From Muricoccus pecuniae (GTDB taxonomy: Bacteria > Pseudomonadota > Alphaproteobacteria > Acetobacterales > Acetobacteraceae), in contig NZ_JACIJD010000016.1 in the NCBI RefSeq assembly GCF_014199205.1, forward strand, positions 30,890 to 94,889: a stretch of 64,000 nucleotides of DNA, read 5' to 3'. Shown here piece after piece: positions 32,587-40,527 of this stretch. Each line of letters begins with the position of its first letter. Positions within the stretch are counted from its first letter, which is position 1. Below the pieces are notes generated by a model. That model was not told the DNA's origin and made no database searches. It saw only the letters and a program-made list of their open reading frames with translations. Position numbers and translations under genes: made by a program.

Positions 32587-34005
32587 TCACGGGACCTTCA
32601 GTGCCGCCTCCAGGTCGAGGACCCCGTGGCCGTAGCGGAGGTCGAAGCCGGCTGCCGCATCGGGTGGCCGGCGCGCGCGCGCCCGCAGATGCTCGCGCAG
32701 GCCGGCGGGGGAGAGGGCGGCGCAGGGCGAGCCCGCGCCGCGCAGCGCCGCGACCGCGCCCGCCACCAGGCCGCAGGCCGCCGAGGTGCCCGTGCTCAGC
32801 GCGGCCGCATCCCCGGCCTCGGCGAAATGGCTGGGTGCACAGAGGTCGGGCTTGGCGGAGAAGGGGGCGCCCGCCTCGCGGAAGCCGGGCTGCCCCGGCC
32901 CCTGGGAGGAGTAGCCGATCCACATCCCGTCCGCGCGCACGGCGCCGACCGTGAGCACGGCCCCGTGCGAGTTGGCGCCGAGGATGCTGTTGCCCGGTCC
33001 CGTATCCCCGGGACCGCAGAGCGGGTGAGGGCAGAACTGGCCCCCGTTCCCCGCGGCGAAGACCTGGTCGAGGCCCGCCACAGAATCCAGCTCGGCGACG
33101 AGCGCGTTCAGCGGGTGCGCGGGGTTGCCGGTGTAGTTGGCGGGATGGTCGGGCCGCACGCCCTCCTGCCGGCGGTCGTAGATGCCCCAGGCGTTGCACA
33201 GCACCCAGGGCCCCGGGAAGACCGGGGCGAGCAGGCCCTCGATGTCGAGCCTCACCCGTTGCAGCGCCGTGTACGCCCAGCTCGTCCATCCCACCACCTC
33301 GTCCACGCGGTCCGGCAGCAGCGGGAAGTCGAAGAGCCTCACCGCGGGCGCGAGGGAGAGGAGGTTGCGCGAGACCATCGCGCCGTGCCCGTCGAAGGGC
33401 GCATCCCCCGGCGCGCTGCTCCATTGCGGCTGCGCCCCTTGCGGCACTGTCCAGGCCCCGACGAGGCTCGCTTCCGGCGCGAAGGCCGAGACCGCATCCG
33501 CGCTCAGTCCGAGATCCACCATGACGACGTTCACGCCCTCCCCGCGCAGCGGCGGCGCGTGGGCGACCAGCGCCGGGGCGCGGATGAGCGCGAGCGCGGC
33601 CTCGCGCGCGTGGAAGAGCGGCGGCCGGTCCCGGCCGGGGCACCAAGAATCGAAGGCGGCGACCGGCAGGTCGATCCCCGCCCGCGCGCCCGGCACCGCC
33701 CGGGCCGCCGCCACGAGCCGCTCCAGCGCGGCGGGCTCCTCCACCTCCAGGCTGAAGACGAGGCTGGGCAGCCGCTCCTCCGCGCTGCGCGGGGCCGTGC
33801 CGAGGATTTCCGCGTAGCGTGCCCCCGGCCGGAAGCCCCGCGTGAGAGAGGGGAGGGAGACGATCGCGAAGGGCATGCCGCCGAGGTCGATGGCGCGGGA
33901 CAGGCGGAGCCTGAGGCCGGACATGCCCGCCGGCGGCCCGGACAGCGCCGCGCGATACGCCTCCCGGAGATCGGGATCGTTCGGAAGCTCCAGCATCACC
34001 CGCAT
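32587..34005 (-). CDS. Subtilisin-like S8 family serine peptidase, without signal peptide
   Basis: The 472-residue protein has the subtilase catalytic set in order: Asp164 in VVMVDLGL, His207 in DGHGAMVS, the oxyanion Asn320 in FAAGNGG and Ser408 in STGTSAACGLVAG. The usual proline after the serine motif is replaced by glycine. There is no signal peptide or obvious prodomain; the first 150 residues are a separate alpha/beta region. It therefore looks cytosolic or exported by an unusual path. The gene is divergent from the cyclase gene with a 110-nt gap. Subtilases like this occur next to phage-defence or effector genes in some genomes, but nothing of that type is visible here. Confidence 0.85.
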   Translation of the reverse strand: MRVMLELPNDPDLREAYRAALSGPPAGMSGLRLRLSRAIDLGGMPFAIVSLPSLTRGFRPGARYAEILGTAPRSAEERLPSLVFSLEVEEPAALERLVAAARAVPGARAGIDLPVAAFDSWCPGRDRPPLFHAREAALALIRAPALVAHAPPLRGEGVNVVMVDLGLSADAVSAFAPEASLVGAWTVPQGAQPQWSSAPGDAPFDGHGAMVSRNLLSLAPAVRLFDFPLLPDRVDEVVGWTSWAYTALQRVRLDIEGLLAPVFPGPWVLCNAWGIYDRRQEGVRPDHPANYTGNPAHPLNALVAELDSVAGLDQVFAAGNGGQFCPHPLCGPGDTGPGNSILGANSHGAVLTVGAVRADGMWIGYSSQGPGQPGFREAGAPFSAKPDLCAPSHFAEAGDAAALSTGTSAACGLVAGAVAALRGAGSPCAALSPAGLREHLRARARRPPDAAAGFDLRYGHGVLDLEAALKVP

Positions 34006-34061
34006 TGCAGGGCTCCCTCGCCATCAGGCGTGCTGCCGTCTCGGGTTTCGGCAATCGATGC

Positions 34062-34090
34062 TTGCAGATGAGGATACGGAACGATACAAA
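34062..34090 (+). promoter_or_regulatory. Predicted promoter of the cyclase-TPR gene
   Basis: TTGCAG (34062-34067) and TACAAA (34085-34090) are separated by 17 bp, and transcription would start about 20 nt before the ATG at 34116. The local AT content is higher than the surroundings. Confidence 0.4.
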
Positions 34091-34115
34091 AAACTGCATC
34101 GGGGCAGCATCGTTC

Positions 34116-35903
34116 ATGCGTGTCGACAGCATCGCGGACCCTGCCGGCGCCTCCCCCATGCAGCGTCGCGCGGCGGCGATCGCCTTCGCGGACATCGTCG
34201 GCTTCTCCATCCTCGCGGCGGCGGACGAGGACCGCACCACGGCGCGCTGGCTCGCGCTGCTGCACGGCGTCGTCATTCCCGCGGCCGGGCGGCTGGGCGG
34301 GCGCATCGTCGACGTGCAGGGGGACGGGACCCTCGCCGAGTTCGACGATGCCCGCGCCGCGCTCGAATGGGCCGGGGTGCTGCACGGCCTCTCCGAGGCG
34401 GAGAGGGATGCGAGCCCCGGGGACCCGCCGATCGTCTTCCGCATCGCCATCCATGCCGGCAGCGTCATCGTCGATGGGAACCGCATCTTCGGCGACGCGG
34501 TGAACATGGCGGCGCGGCTGCAGGAGTACTGCGTGCCGGGGGGGACGCTTCTCTCGGCCGAGGCGGCGGCGATGCTCTCCTCGGCGGAGCGCGAGGGCGC
34601 GCGGGACCTCGGCGCGCTGCCGCTGCGCAACCTCTCGCGCGCGGTCCGGGCGCTCTCGCTCGATCCCCGGCGCAGCGTGGAGGTGCCCCTACCGCCGGCG
34701 CCGGGCCATCTTCCCTCCCTCGCCGTCCTGCCGCTGCGGAACCTCTCGGCGGATCCGCGGGACGAGTATCTCGCCACCGGCATCGTCGAGGACGTCATCG
34801 CCTCCCTCGCCGGGCTGCGCGAGCTGTTCATCGTCGCGCCCGACAGCGCGCGCATGTTCGCGGGCCAGGACCTCACGCCGCAGCGCGCGGCGCGGACGCT
34901 CGGCGTGCGCTTCGTCGTCTCCGGCGGGGTGCGGCGCCTCGGCGACGGGCTCCACGTCCTCCTCCGCCTGACGGACGGCCTCACCGGCGAGCACCTCTGG
35001 AGCGAGAGGATCGAGGCGGCGGGGCACGAGATCTTCCACCTGCAGGAGCACGCGGTGGCGAGGATCGTCGCGGGCATCGCGCCGAGCATCCGCGGCTCCG
35101 CGCTGCGCGACGCCATGCGCAAGCGGCCGGAGAGCCTGACCGCCTACGACCACGTGCTGCGCGGCCTGCACCTCATGGCGGCGAGCGACCGCGCCTCCTT
35201 CCTCCTCGCGCGCGAGCACCTGGAGCGCGCCATGGAGGAGGATCCGAGCTTCGCCCTGCCGGCCGCCTGGCTCTCCCACTGGCACAGCCTGCGCGTGGGA
35301 GGGGGCTGGTCCGAGGACCGGGAGGGCGATGCCGCGTCGGTCTTCCGCCTCGCCCGGCGCGCGCTCTCGCTGGAGCCGGGCAACGCGCTGGCGCTCGCCG
35401 TGATCGGCCACAACACCGCCTATCTCCGGCGCGACCCGGAGACGGCGCTCGGCTTCTTCGACCAGGCGCTGGAGGCCTGCCCCAACAGCGCCATCGCCTG
35501 GACGCTGTCGAGCGCGACGCTGAGCTATCTCGGGCGCGGGGAGGAGGCGTCGCGGCATGCCGGGAAGGGGCTGCGGCTCTCCCCCTACGATCCGCTGGGC
35601 TACTACCAGCACCACTTCCTCTCCATCGCGCACTACGCCGCGGGCGAGCTGGATGCGGCCGAGCACGAGGGCCGCGTCGCGATCGGCGGCAACACGGCGC
35701 ATGCCTCGAGCTGGCGGATGCAGGCGGCCATCCTCGCCGCGGCCGGGCGGGCCGACGAGGCGCGGGGCGCCGCGCGGCGGCTGATGGCGCTGGAGCCCGG
35801 CTTCAGCGTGCCGGACTACGTCGCGCACCGCATGCCGTTCCAGGACCCGGTCTTGCGCGAGCGCTTCGCCCGCGACCTGAGCCGTGCCGGATTGCCGGCC
35901 TGA
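34116..35903 (+). CDS. Class III adenylate/guanylate cyclase-domain protein with TolB-like and TPR domains
   Basis: The 595-residue protein has a class III cyclase domain (about residues 18-190), with the first metal Asp26 in AFADIVGFS, the second in QGDGTLAEF (Asp70) and the VNMAARLQ segment with the transition-state Asn/Arg. A COG5616 TolB/FlgO-like domain (PSLAVLPLRNLS to GEHLWSERIE) follows, then TPR-like repeats to the end. The position that is a substrate-binding lysine in many active cyclases is Asp66 here, so catalytic activity is uncertain. No membrane segment is seen. Such proteins are common and poorly studied in alphaproteobacteria. I start at 34116; the frame is open upstream without a ribosome site. 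Confidence 0.85.
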   Translation: MRVDSIADPAGASPMQRRAAAIAFADIVGFSILAAADEDRTTARWLALLHGVVIPAAGRLGGRIVDVQGDGTLAEFDDARAALEWAGVLHGLSEAERDASPGDPPIVFRIAIHAGSVIVDGNRIFGDAVNMAARLQEYCVPGGTLLSAEAAAMLSSAEREGARDLGALPLRNLSRAVRALSLDPRRSVEVPLPPAPGHLPSLAVLPLRNLSADPRDEYLATGIVEDVIASLAGLRELFIVAPDSARMFAGQDLTPQRAARTLGVRFVVSGGVRRLGDGLHVLLRLTDGLTGEHLWSERIEAAGHEIFHLQEHAVARIVAGIAPSIRGSALRDAMRKRPESLTAYDHVLRGLHLMAASDRASFLLAREHLERAMEEDPSFALPAAWLSHWHSLRVGGGWSEDREGDAASVFRLARRALSLEPGNALALAVIGHNTAYLRRDPETALGFFDQALEACPNSAIAWTLSSATLSYLGRGEEASRHAGKGLRLSPYDPLGYYQHHFLSIAHYAAGELDAAEHEGRVAIGGNTAHASSWRMQAAILAAAGRADEARGAARRLMALEPGFSVPDYVAHRMPFQDPVLRERFARDLSRAGLPA

Positions 35904-35924
35904 CAGTCATCCCCGGAGGACGCG

Positions 35925-37010
35925 ATGAGCACGACGAGCGGAACGAGCGGGACCAGCGGCACAAGTGGAACCAGCGGGACCAGCGGCACGAGTGGAACCA
36001 GCGGGACGAGCGGGACCAGCGGGACGAGCGGCACGGTCGGTCCCGACGCGACCGGCGGCGGGGGCGACATCCACCGCCCCCTGCTCGTCTCGCCCTCGAC
36101 GAAGCGGGTCGAGGGGCTGCCGCCGGGCGCCCCGGCCGTCTTCGCCGGGGAGCGGTGGCCCGGGCTGGCTGGCGCAAACTGGGCCAGCGTTCCGCCGCCG
36201 CGCTTCCGCGACGCGGAGTGGGACCTGGACAAGCTCTCCATCGCCCTGCTCGGAGAGTTCACGCAGGTCTCGGCCGGCCCGGCGCCGGGGCGGCGGTGGA
36301 GCGACCTGCTGGACCCGAACCAGGACGGCTTCGACCCGCAGGGGACGGCGGGGGAGCTGGCGGAGCTGCGGAGCCTCGTCGAGTACCGCGCCGCCGTCCT
36401 CGACGAGGCGATGGCCCAGCGCGCGGGGATGCTCACCTACATGCGCGGCGTGCTGAACTTCCGGGAGGCGTCGCACCCCGCGACCTACCGGCTCTGCGTG
36501 ATCGCCTTCGGCTTCGCCCAGTTCGTGGACATGTACTGGAAGCGCAGGTTCGCGCGCCCGCGCCCCTCGCGGCTGGACCCTGCGCTCATCCCGCCGATCG
36601 AGGTGCCGGGCCACGGCGCCTATCCCAGCGGCCATGCCTGCGAGGCCATGACGATCGCCCTCCTCCTCGAACAGGTCCTGCCGGCGGAGATCGTGCCGGC
36701 GGGGGGTGCGGAGGCGGGGCCGCTGCGCCTGATGGCGCGACGCATCGCGCGCAACCGCGAGGTGCTCGGCCTGCACTATCCCAGCGACAGCCGCTGCGGC
36801 TTCAGGCTCGCCGCGCGGATGCTGCCCCTCATCCTCGCCGCGGGCACGGTGCGCGGCACGGCGGGCGGCGGCGCGGAGGAGGGGTGGAAGGAGCGCGCGC
36901 AGGGGCCCGTGGCCCTCGGTGGCGGGTTGGCCGACGAGGCCGTCGCGGTGGAGGGCGCCACGATCCATCCGGACGGGCTCCTCGCCCAGGCCCGGGCGGA
37001 GTGGCGGTAG
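35925..37010 (+). CDS. PAP2/vanadium-haloperoxidase-fold protein with N-terminal (SGT)11 tail
   Basis: The 361-residue protein carries the PAP2 phosphatase/haloperoxidase signature: KRRFARPRPS near residue 206, YPSGHACEA near 234 and RNREVLGLHYPSD near 277-287. These residues bind phosphate or vanadate. No strong transmembrane helices are seen, which favours the soluble haloperoxidase-like branch over lipid phosphatases. There is no signal peptide; instead residues 5-37 are eleven exact Ser-Gly-Thr units. The gene has a GGAGG ribosome site and starts 21 nt after the cyclase gene, so it is probably cotranscribed. Substrate unknown. Confidence 0.82.
   Translation: MSTTSGTSGTSGTSGTSGTSGTSGTSGTSGTSGTSGTVGPDATGGGGDIHRPLLVSPSTKRVEGLPPGAPAVFAGERWPGLAGANWASVPPPRFRDAEWDLDKLSIALLGEFTQVSAGPAPGRRWSDLLDPNQDGFDPQGTAGELAELRSLVEYRAAVLDEAMAQRAGMLTYMRGVLNFREASHPATYRLCVIAFGFAQFVDMYWKRRFARPRPSRLDPALIPPIEVPGHGAYPSGHACEAMTIALLLEQVLPAEIVPAGGAEAGPLRLMARRIARNREVLGLHYPSDSRCGFRLAARMLPLILAAGTVRGTAGGGAEEGWKERAQGPVALGGGLADEAVAVEGATIHPDGLLAQARAEWR
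35937..36035 (+). repeat. 9-bp tandem repeat encoding (Ser-Gly-Thr)11
   Basis: Eleven in-frame copies of a 9-bp unit, AGC-GGN-ACN with synonymous variation (AGT/AGC, GGA/GGG/GGC, ACA/ACC/ACG), code for the N-terminal tail of the PAP2-fold protein. Third-position changes show the repeat is under protein-level constraint or is old. Confidence 0.95.
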
Positions 37011-37020
37011 GGCGCGCGGC

Positions 37021-37806
37021 TCAGCCCCGGGAGGCGGCGTAGCCCGCCTCCACCTCCGCCTGCAGCACGCCCGGGCGCGGCAGCACCAGCCCGCCCTTGG
37101 TGAGGTCGGCCAGCCCATCGCGCGCCATCGCGCTCAGCGTCCGAGACACCACCTCGCGCCGCGTGCCGATGCGCGAGGCCAGCTCGTGATGCGGCCGGGG
37201 CGGGGAGACGACGCGCCCGCCCCCCTCGCGCGGGCGGGAGAGGCGAAGCAGCAGCGCGGCAAGCCGCGCACGCACGGGCAGCACCGCCAGCTCCATCAGC
37301 CGCGCGTCCTTCTCGCGCACGAGGGCGGCGAGCATCCGCATGAGGTGCTGCGAGGCCTCCGGCGTGGAAAGGGCGAAGCCCATGAAGGGGGCGGCGGCGA
37401 TGGCGCAGACCCGGGCGCGGGTGAGGGCCACGATGCTCGCCGAGCGGCCGCGGCCGTCGATGGCGGCGATCTCGCCGAACATGCCGCCGGGATGCAGCTC
37501 GTTGAGGATCATCTCGTGCCCGCCGGTGCTGCGGGCGACGACGCGCAGCTCGCCCTCGGCGATGAAGCACACGTCCCGCGCGGGGTCGCCGGCCTCCAGC
37601 ACGGTCTGCCCGGCGGAGAAGCCTCGCCAGCGGGCCACCGCGGCCAGGGGCTCCAGCGCCGCCGGGCCGAAAGGGCGGAAGAAGGGCAGGCGGCCGAGAT
37701 CGTCCATGAGGCAGGGCTCATCTTGCCAGGGCAGCGGCGGCGGGCGCCGGCGCGGGCGCATCGCCGCGCTACTCCACACGCTCTGCGGCTTGGGAGGGGG
37801 CGGCAT
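37021..37806 (-). CDS. Crp/Fnr-family transcriptional regulator
   Basis: The 261-residue protein has a cyclic-nucleotide-binding barrel (about residues 40-160, with GHEMILNELHPGGMFGEIAAIDGRGRSAS) and a C-terminal HTH, recognition helix SRIGTRREVVSRTLSAM. The RExxSR pattern can read TGTGA- or TTGA-type half-sites. The start at 37806 has a strong AGGAGG site; an internal ATG at 37707 would remove an unmatched 33-residue Pro/Arg-rich tail. A 21-bp TGTGA-type palindrome lies 139 nt upstream, towards the MFS gene, and a second copy precedes the hydrolase gene, so these are likely targets. Ligand unknown. Confidence 0.88.
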   Translation of the reverse strand: MPPPPKPQSVWSSAAMRPRRRPPPLPWQDEPCLMDDLGRLPFFRPFGPAALEPLAAVARWRGFSAGQTVLEAGDPARDVCFIAEGELRVVARSTGGHEMILNELHPGGMFGEIAAIDGRGRSASIVALTRARVCAIAAAPFMGFALSTPEASQHLMRMLAALVREKDARLMELAVLPVRARLAALLLRLSRPREGGGRVVSPPRPHHELASRIGTRREVVSRTLSAMARDGLADLTKGGLVLPRPGVLQAEVEAGYAASRG

Positions 37807-37944
37807 CGCGCCTCCTCGCCGCCTTGTGAACCGCCGCCCCGCCCCTCACGCCCGCGCGGGCCGCCCTGCCCTTGCTGACATCACGCACCGGCGCGTCCTC
37901 CACGGCCACGGGAGCGCCCATCCTCGGCCACCCGCGCCGCGTGC

Positions 37945-37965
37945 GGTGTGACCGAACGCACAGCG
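37945..37965. promoter_or_regulatory. Crp-like site upstream of the MFS gene
   Basis: GGTGTGAC-N5-GCACAGCG contains TGTGA-N6-GCACA, one base from the Crp consensus TGTGA-N6-TCACA. It ends 57 nt before the MFS ATG and shares both 8-nt flanks with the site at 39375-39395. The remainder of the 37807-38022 gap shows nothing else. Confidence 0.55.
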
Positions 37966-38022
37966 TCCGGGAGATGATCGCGGCCAGCCTCGGCCGGTCA
38001 TTCCCGCCCGGAGCGTGCCCCC

Positions 38023-39381
38023 ATGGCCCCGACCTCGCCCAAGCGCCCGCCGGAGATGCCGGCGGGCGGCCCTGCCCCGTGCAGGGCCCCGTGCGGGCCG
38101 TCGCCCTGCCCGCCGCTGCGCTTCCGGGGCTGGGCGGTGGTCGCGGGCTCCTTCACCGTGCAGGCGCTCAGCTTCGGCGCGGTCTACTCCTTCCCCGCCT
38201 TCGCCGAGCCGCTGCAGCGGAGCTTCGGCGCCTCCCCCACCTCCCTCAGCCTCGTCTACGCCGCGAGCGGGGCCATGGCCTTCGCCACGGGGGCGGTGAG
38301 CGGCCCGTTGGCGGACCGCTTCGGCGCGCGCCTGCCCGTCTCGGCCGGGATGGTGGTGATCGCCCTCGGCTTCCTCCTGGCGGCGCAGGCGAGGAGCTTC
38401 GTCGAGGTGCAGCTCTGCTACGGGCTGATGGTCGGGCTCGGGGCGGGGCTGGCCTATGTGCCGGCGCTGGCGGTGGTGCAGCGCTGGTTCGTTGCCTGGC
38501 GCGGCCTCGCTTCCGGCCTGGCCACGGCCGGGGTGGGCTGCGGCACCGCGCTCGTTCCCGTCTCCGCCTCGCTGCTCGCGGCCTGCGGGGAGTGGCGGGA
38601 CGCTTTCCCCATCGCCGCCCTCGTTATCGCCGCCCTCGGCCTCTCGGCGGCTCAGCTCCTCGCCCACTCGCCGGAGCACTGCGGGCTGCTGCCGGACGGC
38701 GGTGCCCGGCCCGGGCCGCCCGCACCGCCCGGGGGCCTGACGGATGTCGTCGAGGGGCTCGCGCTGCGCGAGGCGCTGCGGGGGCGGCGCTTCGCCGCGC
38801 TGATGGCGGGCTGCATCCTCCTCTCCGCCCCGATCGCGCTGCCCTATGCCGAGCTGCTGCCGAGCGCGCGGGCGCGGGGGATGGGGCCGGAGGCGGCGCT
38901 CTGGCTCCTCGGGCTCATCGGCCTCGGCTCGATCCTCGGGCGCCTCGCGATCGGGACGGCGGCCGACCGGCTGGGCCGGCCCCGCACCCTGCTCGCCTGC
39001 TGCCTCGGCGTGGCGGCGAGCATGGCCTGGTGGGCGGAGGCGGGCGGCCCCGCCTCCTTCGCCGCCTTCTCTCTGGCCTTCGGCATCGTCCAGGGCGGCT
39101 TCGTCGCCCTGCTGCCGAGCGCGGTGGTGGATCTCTACGGCCGGCGCTCGGCAGGGGGGATCATCGGCGCGCTCTTCGCCGGGCGCGCGCTCTCCGTGCT
39201 GCTCGCCCCGCCGCTCGCGGCCGCCCTCTCCGCCGCCGCGGGCCATTCGGTGCCGCTGCTGCTCATGGCCGGGGCCGCGCTGCTCGGCACGGCGCTGCTC
39301 GCGGGCGCGCTGCGGGCGGGCGATGCGGGGCCGCTCCCCGCGCCCCTTCCCCCTGCTGAGCCGCGCCGCGCCGTGGTGTGA
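38023..39381 (+). CDS. MFS transporter (OFA/monocarboxylate-like)
   Basis: The 452-residue protein has about twelve transmembrane helices. The FRGWAVVAGSFTVQALSFGAVYSFPAF start, ADRFGARLPVSAGMVVIALGF (motif A) and VQRWFVAWRGLASGLATAGVGCGTALVP are typical of the oxalate/formate antiporter and monocarboxylate carrier branch. It presumably moves a small organic anion across the inner membrane. The first 30 residues are a Pro-rich tail; an internal start is possible, but no in-frame ATG with a better site was noticed. A Crp-like palindrome lies upstream and the gene's own stop codon falls inside a second copy that precedes the next gene. Confidence 0.88.
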   Translation: MAPTSPKRPPEMPAGGPAPCRAPCGPSPCPPLRFRGWAVVAGSFTVQALSFGAVYSFPAFAEPLQRSFGASPTSLSLVYAASGAMAFATGAVSGPLADRFGARLPVSAGMVVIALGFLLAAQARSFVEVQLCYGLMVGLGAGLAYVPALAVVQRWFVAWRGLASGLATAGVGCGTALVPVSASLLAACGEWRDAFPIAALVIAALGLSAAQLLAHSPEHCGLLPDGGARPGPPAPPGGLTDVVEGLALREALRGRRFAALMAGCILLSAPIALPYAELLPSARARGMGPEAALWLLGLIGLGSILGRLAIGTAADRLGRPRTLLACCLGVAASMAWWAEAGGPASFAAFSLAFGIVQGGFVALLPSAVVDLYGRRSAGGIIGALFAGRALSVLLAPPLAAALSAAAGHSVPLLLMAGAALLGTALLAGALRAGDAGPLPAPLPPAEPRRAVV

Positions 39382-39395
39382 CGATGGGCACAGCG
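39375..39395. promoter_or_regulatory. Second Crp-like site, overlapping the MFS stop codon
   Basis: The same 8-nt flanks as at 37945-37965 (GGTGTGAC and GCACAGCG) surround a different 5-nt centre. It ends 51 nt before the ATG of the hydrolase-like gene, the same distance class as the first copy, so one regulator likely acts on both genes. Confidence 0.55.
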
Positions 39396-39446
39396 CGCGC
39401 CGCCCACGGGGGATCACCGTCCCTCTCCCGAGGAGGAGGTCCGATC

Positions 39447-40400
39447 ATGAGAACGTCCCTGAATGTGCTCGCCGCGCTGGTGCTGGGGGGCGGGGCTGCG
39501 CTGGCCGATCTTCCCGCGAACGGCGAGGCGGGCGCGATGCGGGTCGCCCTGCCGGGCATCGCCCCGCTTCCCGCCCCCGCCGCGGCGGAGGCGCCCGCCG
39601 GCGAGGTCCTCGCCCTTCGCCTCGCCCGCTCGGACGGGGCGCCGCGGGAGATGGCGGCGCGCCTCACCCGCCCGGCGCGGGGAGGCGAGGCCCCGGCCGT
39701 GATCCTGCTGCCCGACGGCCTCGGCCTGGATCAGCGCTCCGCCGCCATGGCCGAGCGCTTCGCCGGGGAGGGATGGGCCGTGCTGGAGATCGACCCCGAT
39801 CCCGTCTCGACGGACGGCCACAGCCCGGCCGATGCGGGGCCGCTCGCCATGGGCGCCGATGCGGGCGGGCTCGTGGGCGATCTCGCCCTCGTGCTGGAGC
39901 TGCTCGGCGGGGATCCCGGGATCGACGCGAACCGCGTGGCGGTCGTCGGCCTCGGCACGGGCGGGCGGGCCGCGCTGCTCGCCGGCTCGGAGGAGCGGAT
40001 GGCGCGGGAGCTGGGCGCCTACGGGCCGCGCTTCGCCGCCCACGCCGCCCTCTATCCCGGCTGCTCCGCCCTGCTGGCCGAGGGCTTCGCGGCCCCGGGG
40101 TCCTGGAGCGCGGCGCCGGCCGCGGTGTTCCATGCCGGGGGCACGCCCGGGCAGTCGGCCCCGTCCTGCGGCGCGCTGCGGGACGCGCTCGCCCTCCATG
40201 GCCGGGTGCCCGCGCTCTGGCAGGAGTACCGCACCGCGACCTATGGCTGGGACCTCGGCACGGTGGTGGGCGGCGTGCCCGTGCGCCTCGCCAATCTCGG
40301 CGGCGGCCCCGTGCGGGTGACGGCCGATCGCGGCGTGGCGGAGGACGCGATGGACCGGCTGCTCCGCTTCCTCCGCCCGGCGCTCTCGCCGGGCCGCTGA
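39447..40400 (+). CDS. Secreted dienelactone-hydrolase-like alpha/beta protein lacking the nucleophile
   Basis: The 317-residue protein has a signal peptide (residues 1-20, LNVLAALVLGGGAALA) and a dienelactone hydrolase-type alpha/beta fold: APAVILLPDGLGLD, GWAVLEIDPDPVSTDGHSPADAG, and DPGIDANRVAVVGLGTGGRAALL. At the nucleophile elbow the expected G-x-C/S-x-G reads G168-L-G-T-G, so the catalytic Cys or Ser is a glycine. It is therefore likely not an ordinary hydrolase and may bind a ligand. The AGGAGGAGG ribosome site supports ATG 39447 over a start 23 codons earlier. It is probably coregulated with the MFS gene. Confidence 0.8.
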   Translation: MRTSLNVLAALVLGGGAALADLPANGEAGAMRVALPGIAPLPAPAAAEAPAGEVLALRLARSDGAPREMAARLTRPARGGEAPAVILLPDGLGLDQRSAAMAERFAGEGWAVLEIDPDPVSTDGHSPADAGPLAMGADAGGLVGDLALVLELLGGDPGIDANRVAVVGLGTGGRAALLAGSEERMARELGAYGPRFAAHAALYPGCSALLAEGFAAPGSWSAAPAAVFHAGGTPGQSAPSCGALRDALALHGRVPALWQEYRTATYGWDLGTVVGGVPVRLANLGGGPVRVTADRGVAEDAMDRLLRFLRPALSPGR

Positions 40401-40442
40401 GGAACCCTCCCGCGGGGCCGGTGCCTCCCGCCCGGTCCCCGG

Positions 40443-40480
40443 GGCCGCGCCGCCCGCCCCTCCCTGCGGGCGGCGCGGCC
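40443..40480 (+). terminator. Strong 15-bp hairpin after the hydrolase-like gene
   Basis: A perfect 15-bp GC stem with an 8-nt CCCTCCCT loop begins 43 nt after the stop at 40400 and ends 47 nt before the SDR start. It is the strongest terminator-like structure I found in the window, although it lacks a T tract. Confidence 0.65.
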
Positions 40481-40527
40481 ATCCAACGATCAGCCCCCCG
40501 CGCGCGTTCGATCAGGGGTGCGGAGGG

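Noticed and set aside
35937..36035. CRISPR-like array
   Set aside because: The units are contiguous 9-bp coding repeats without spacers.
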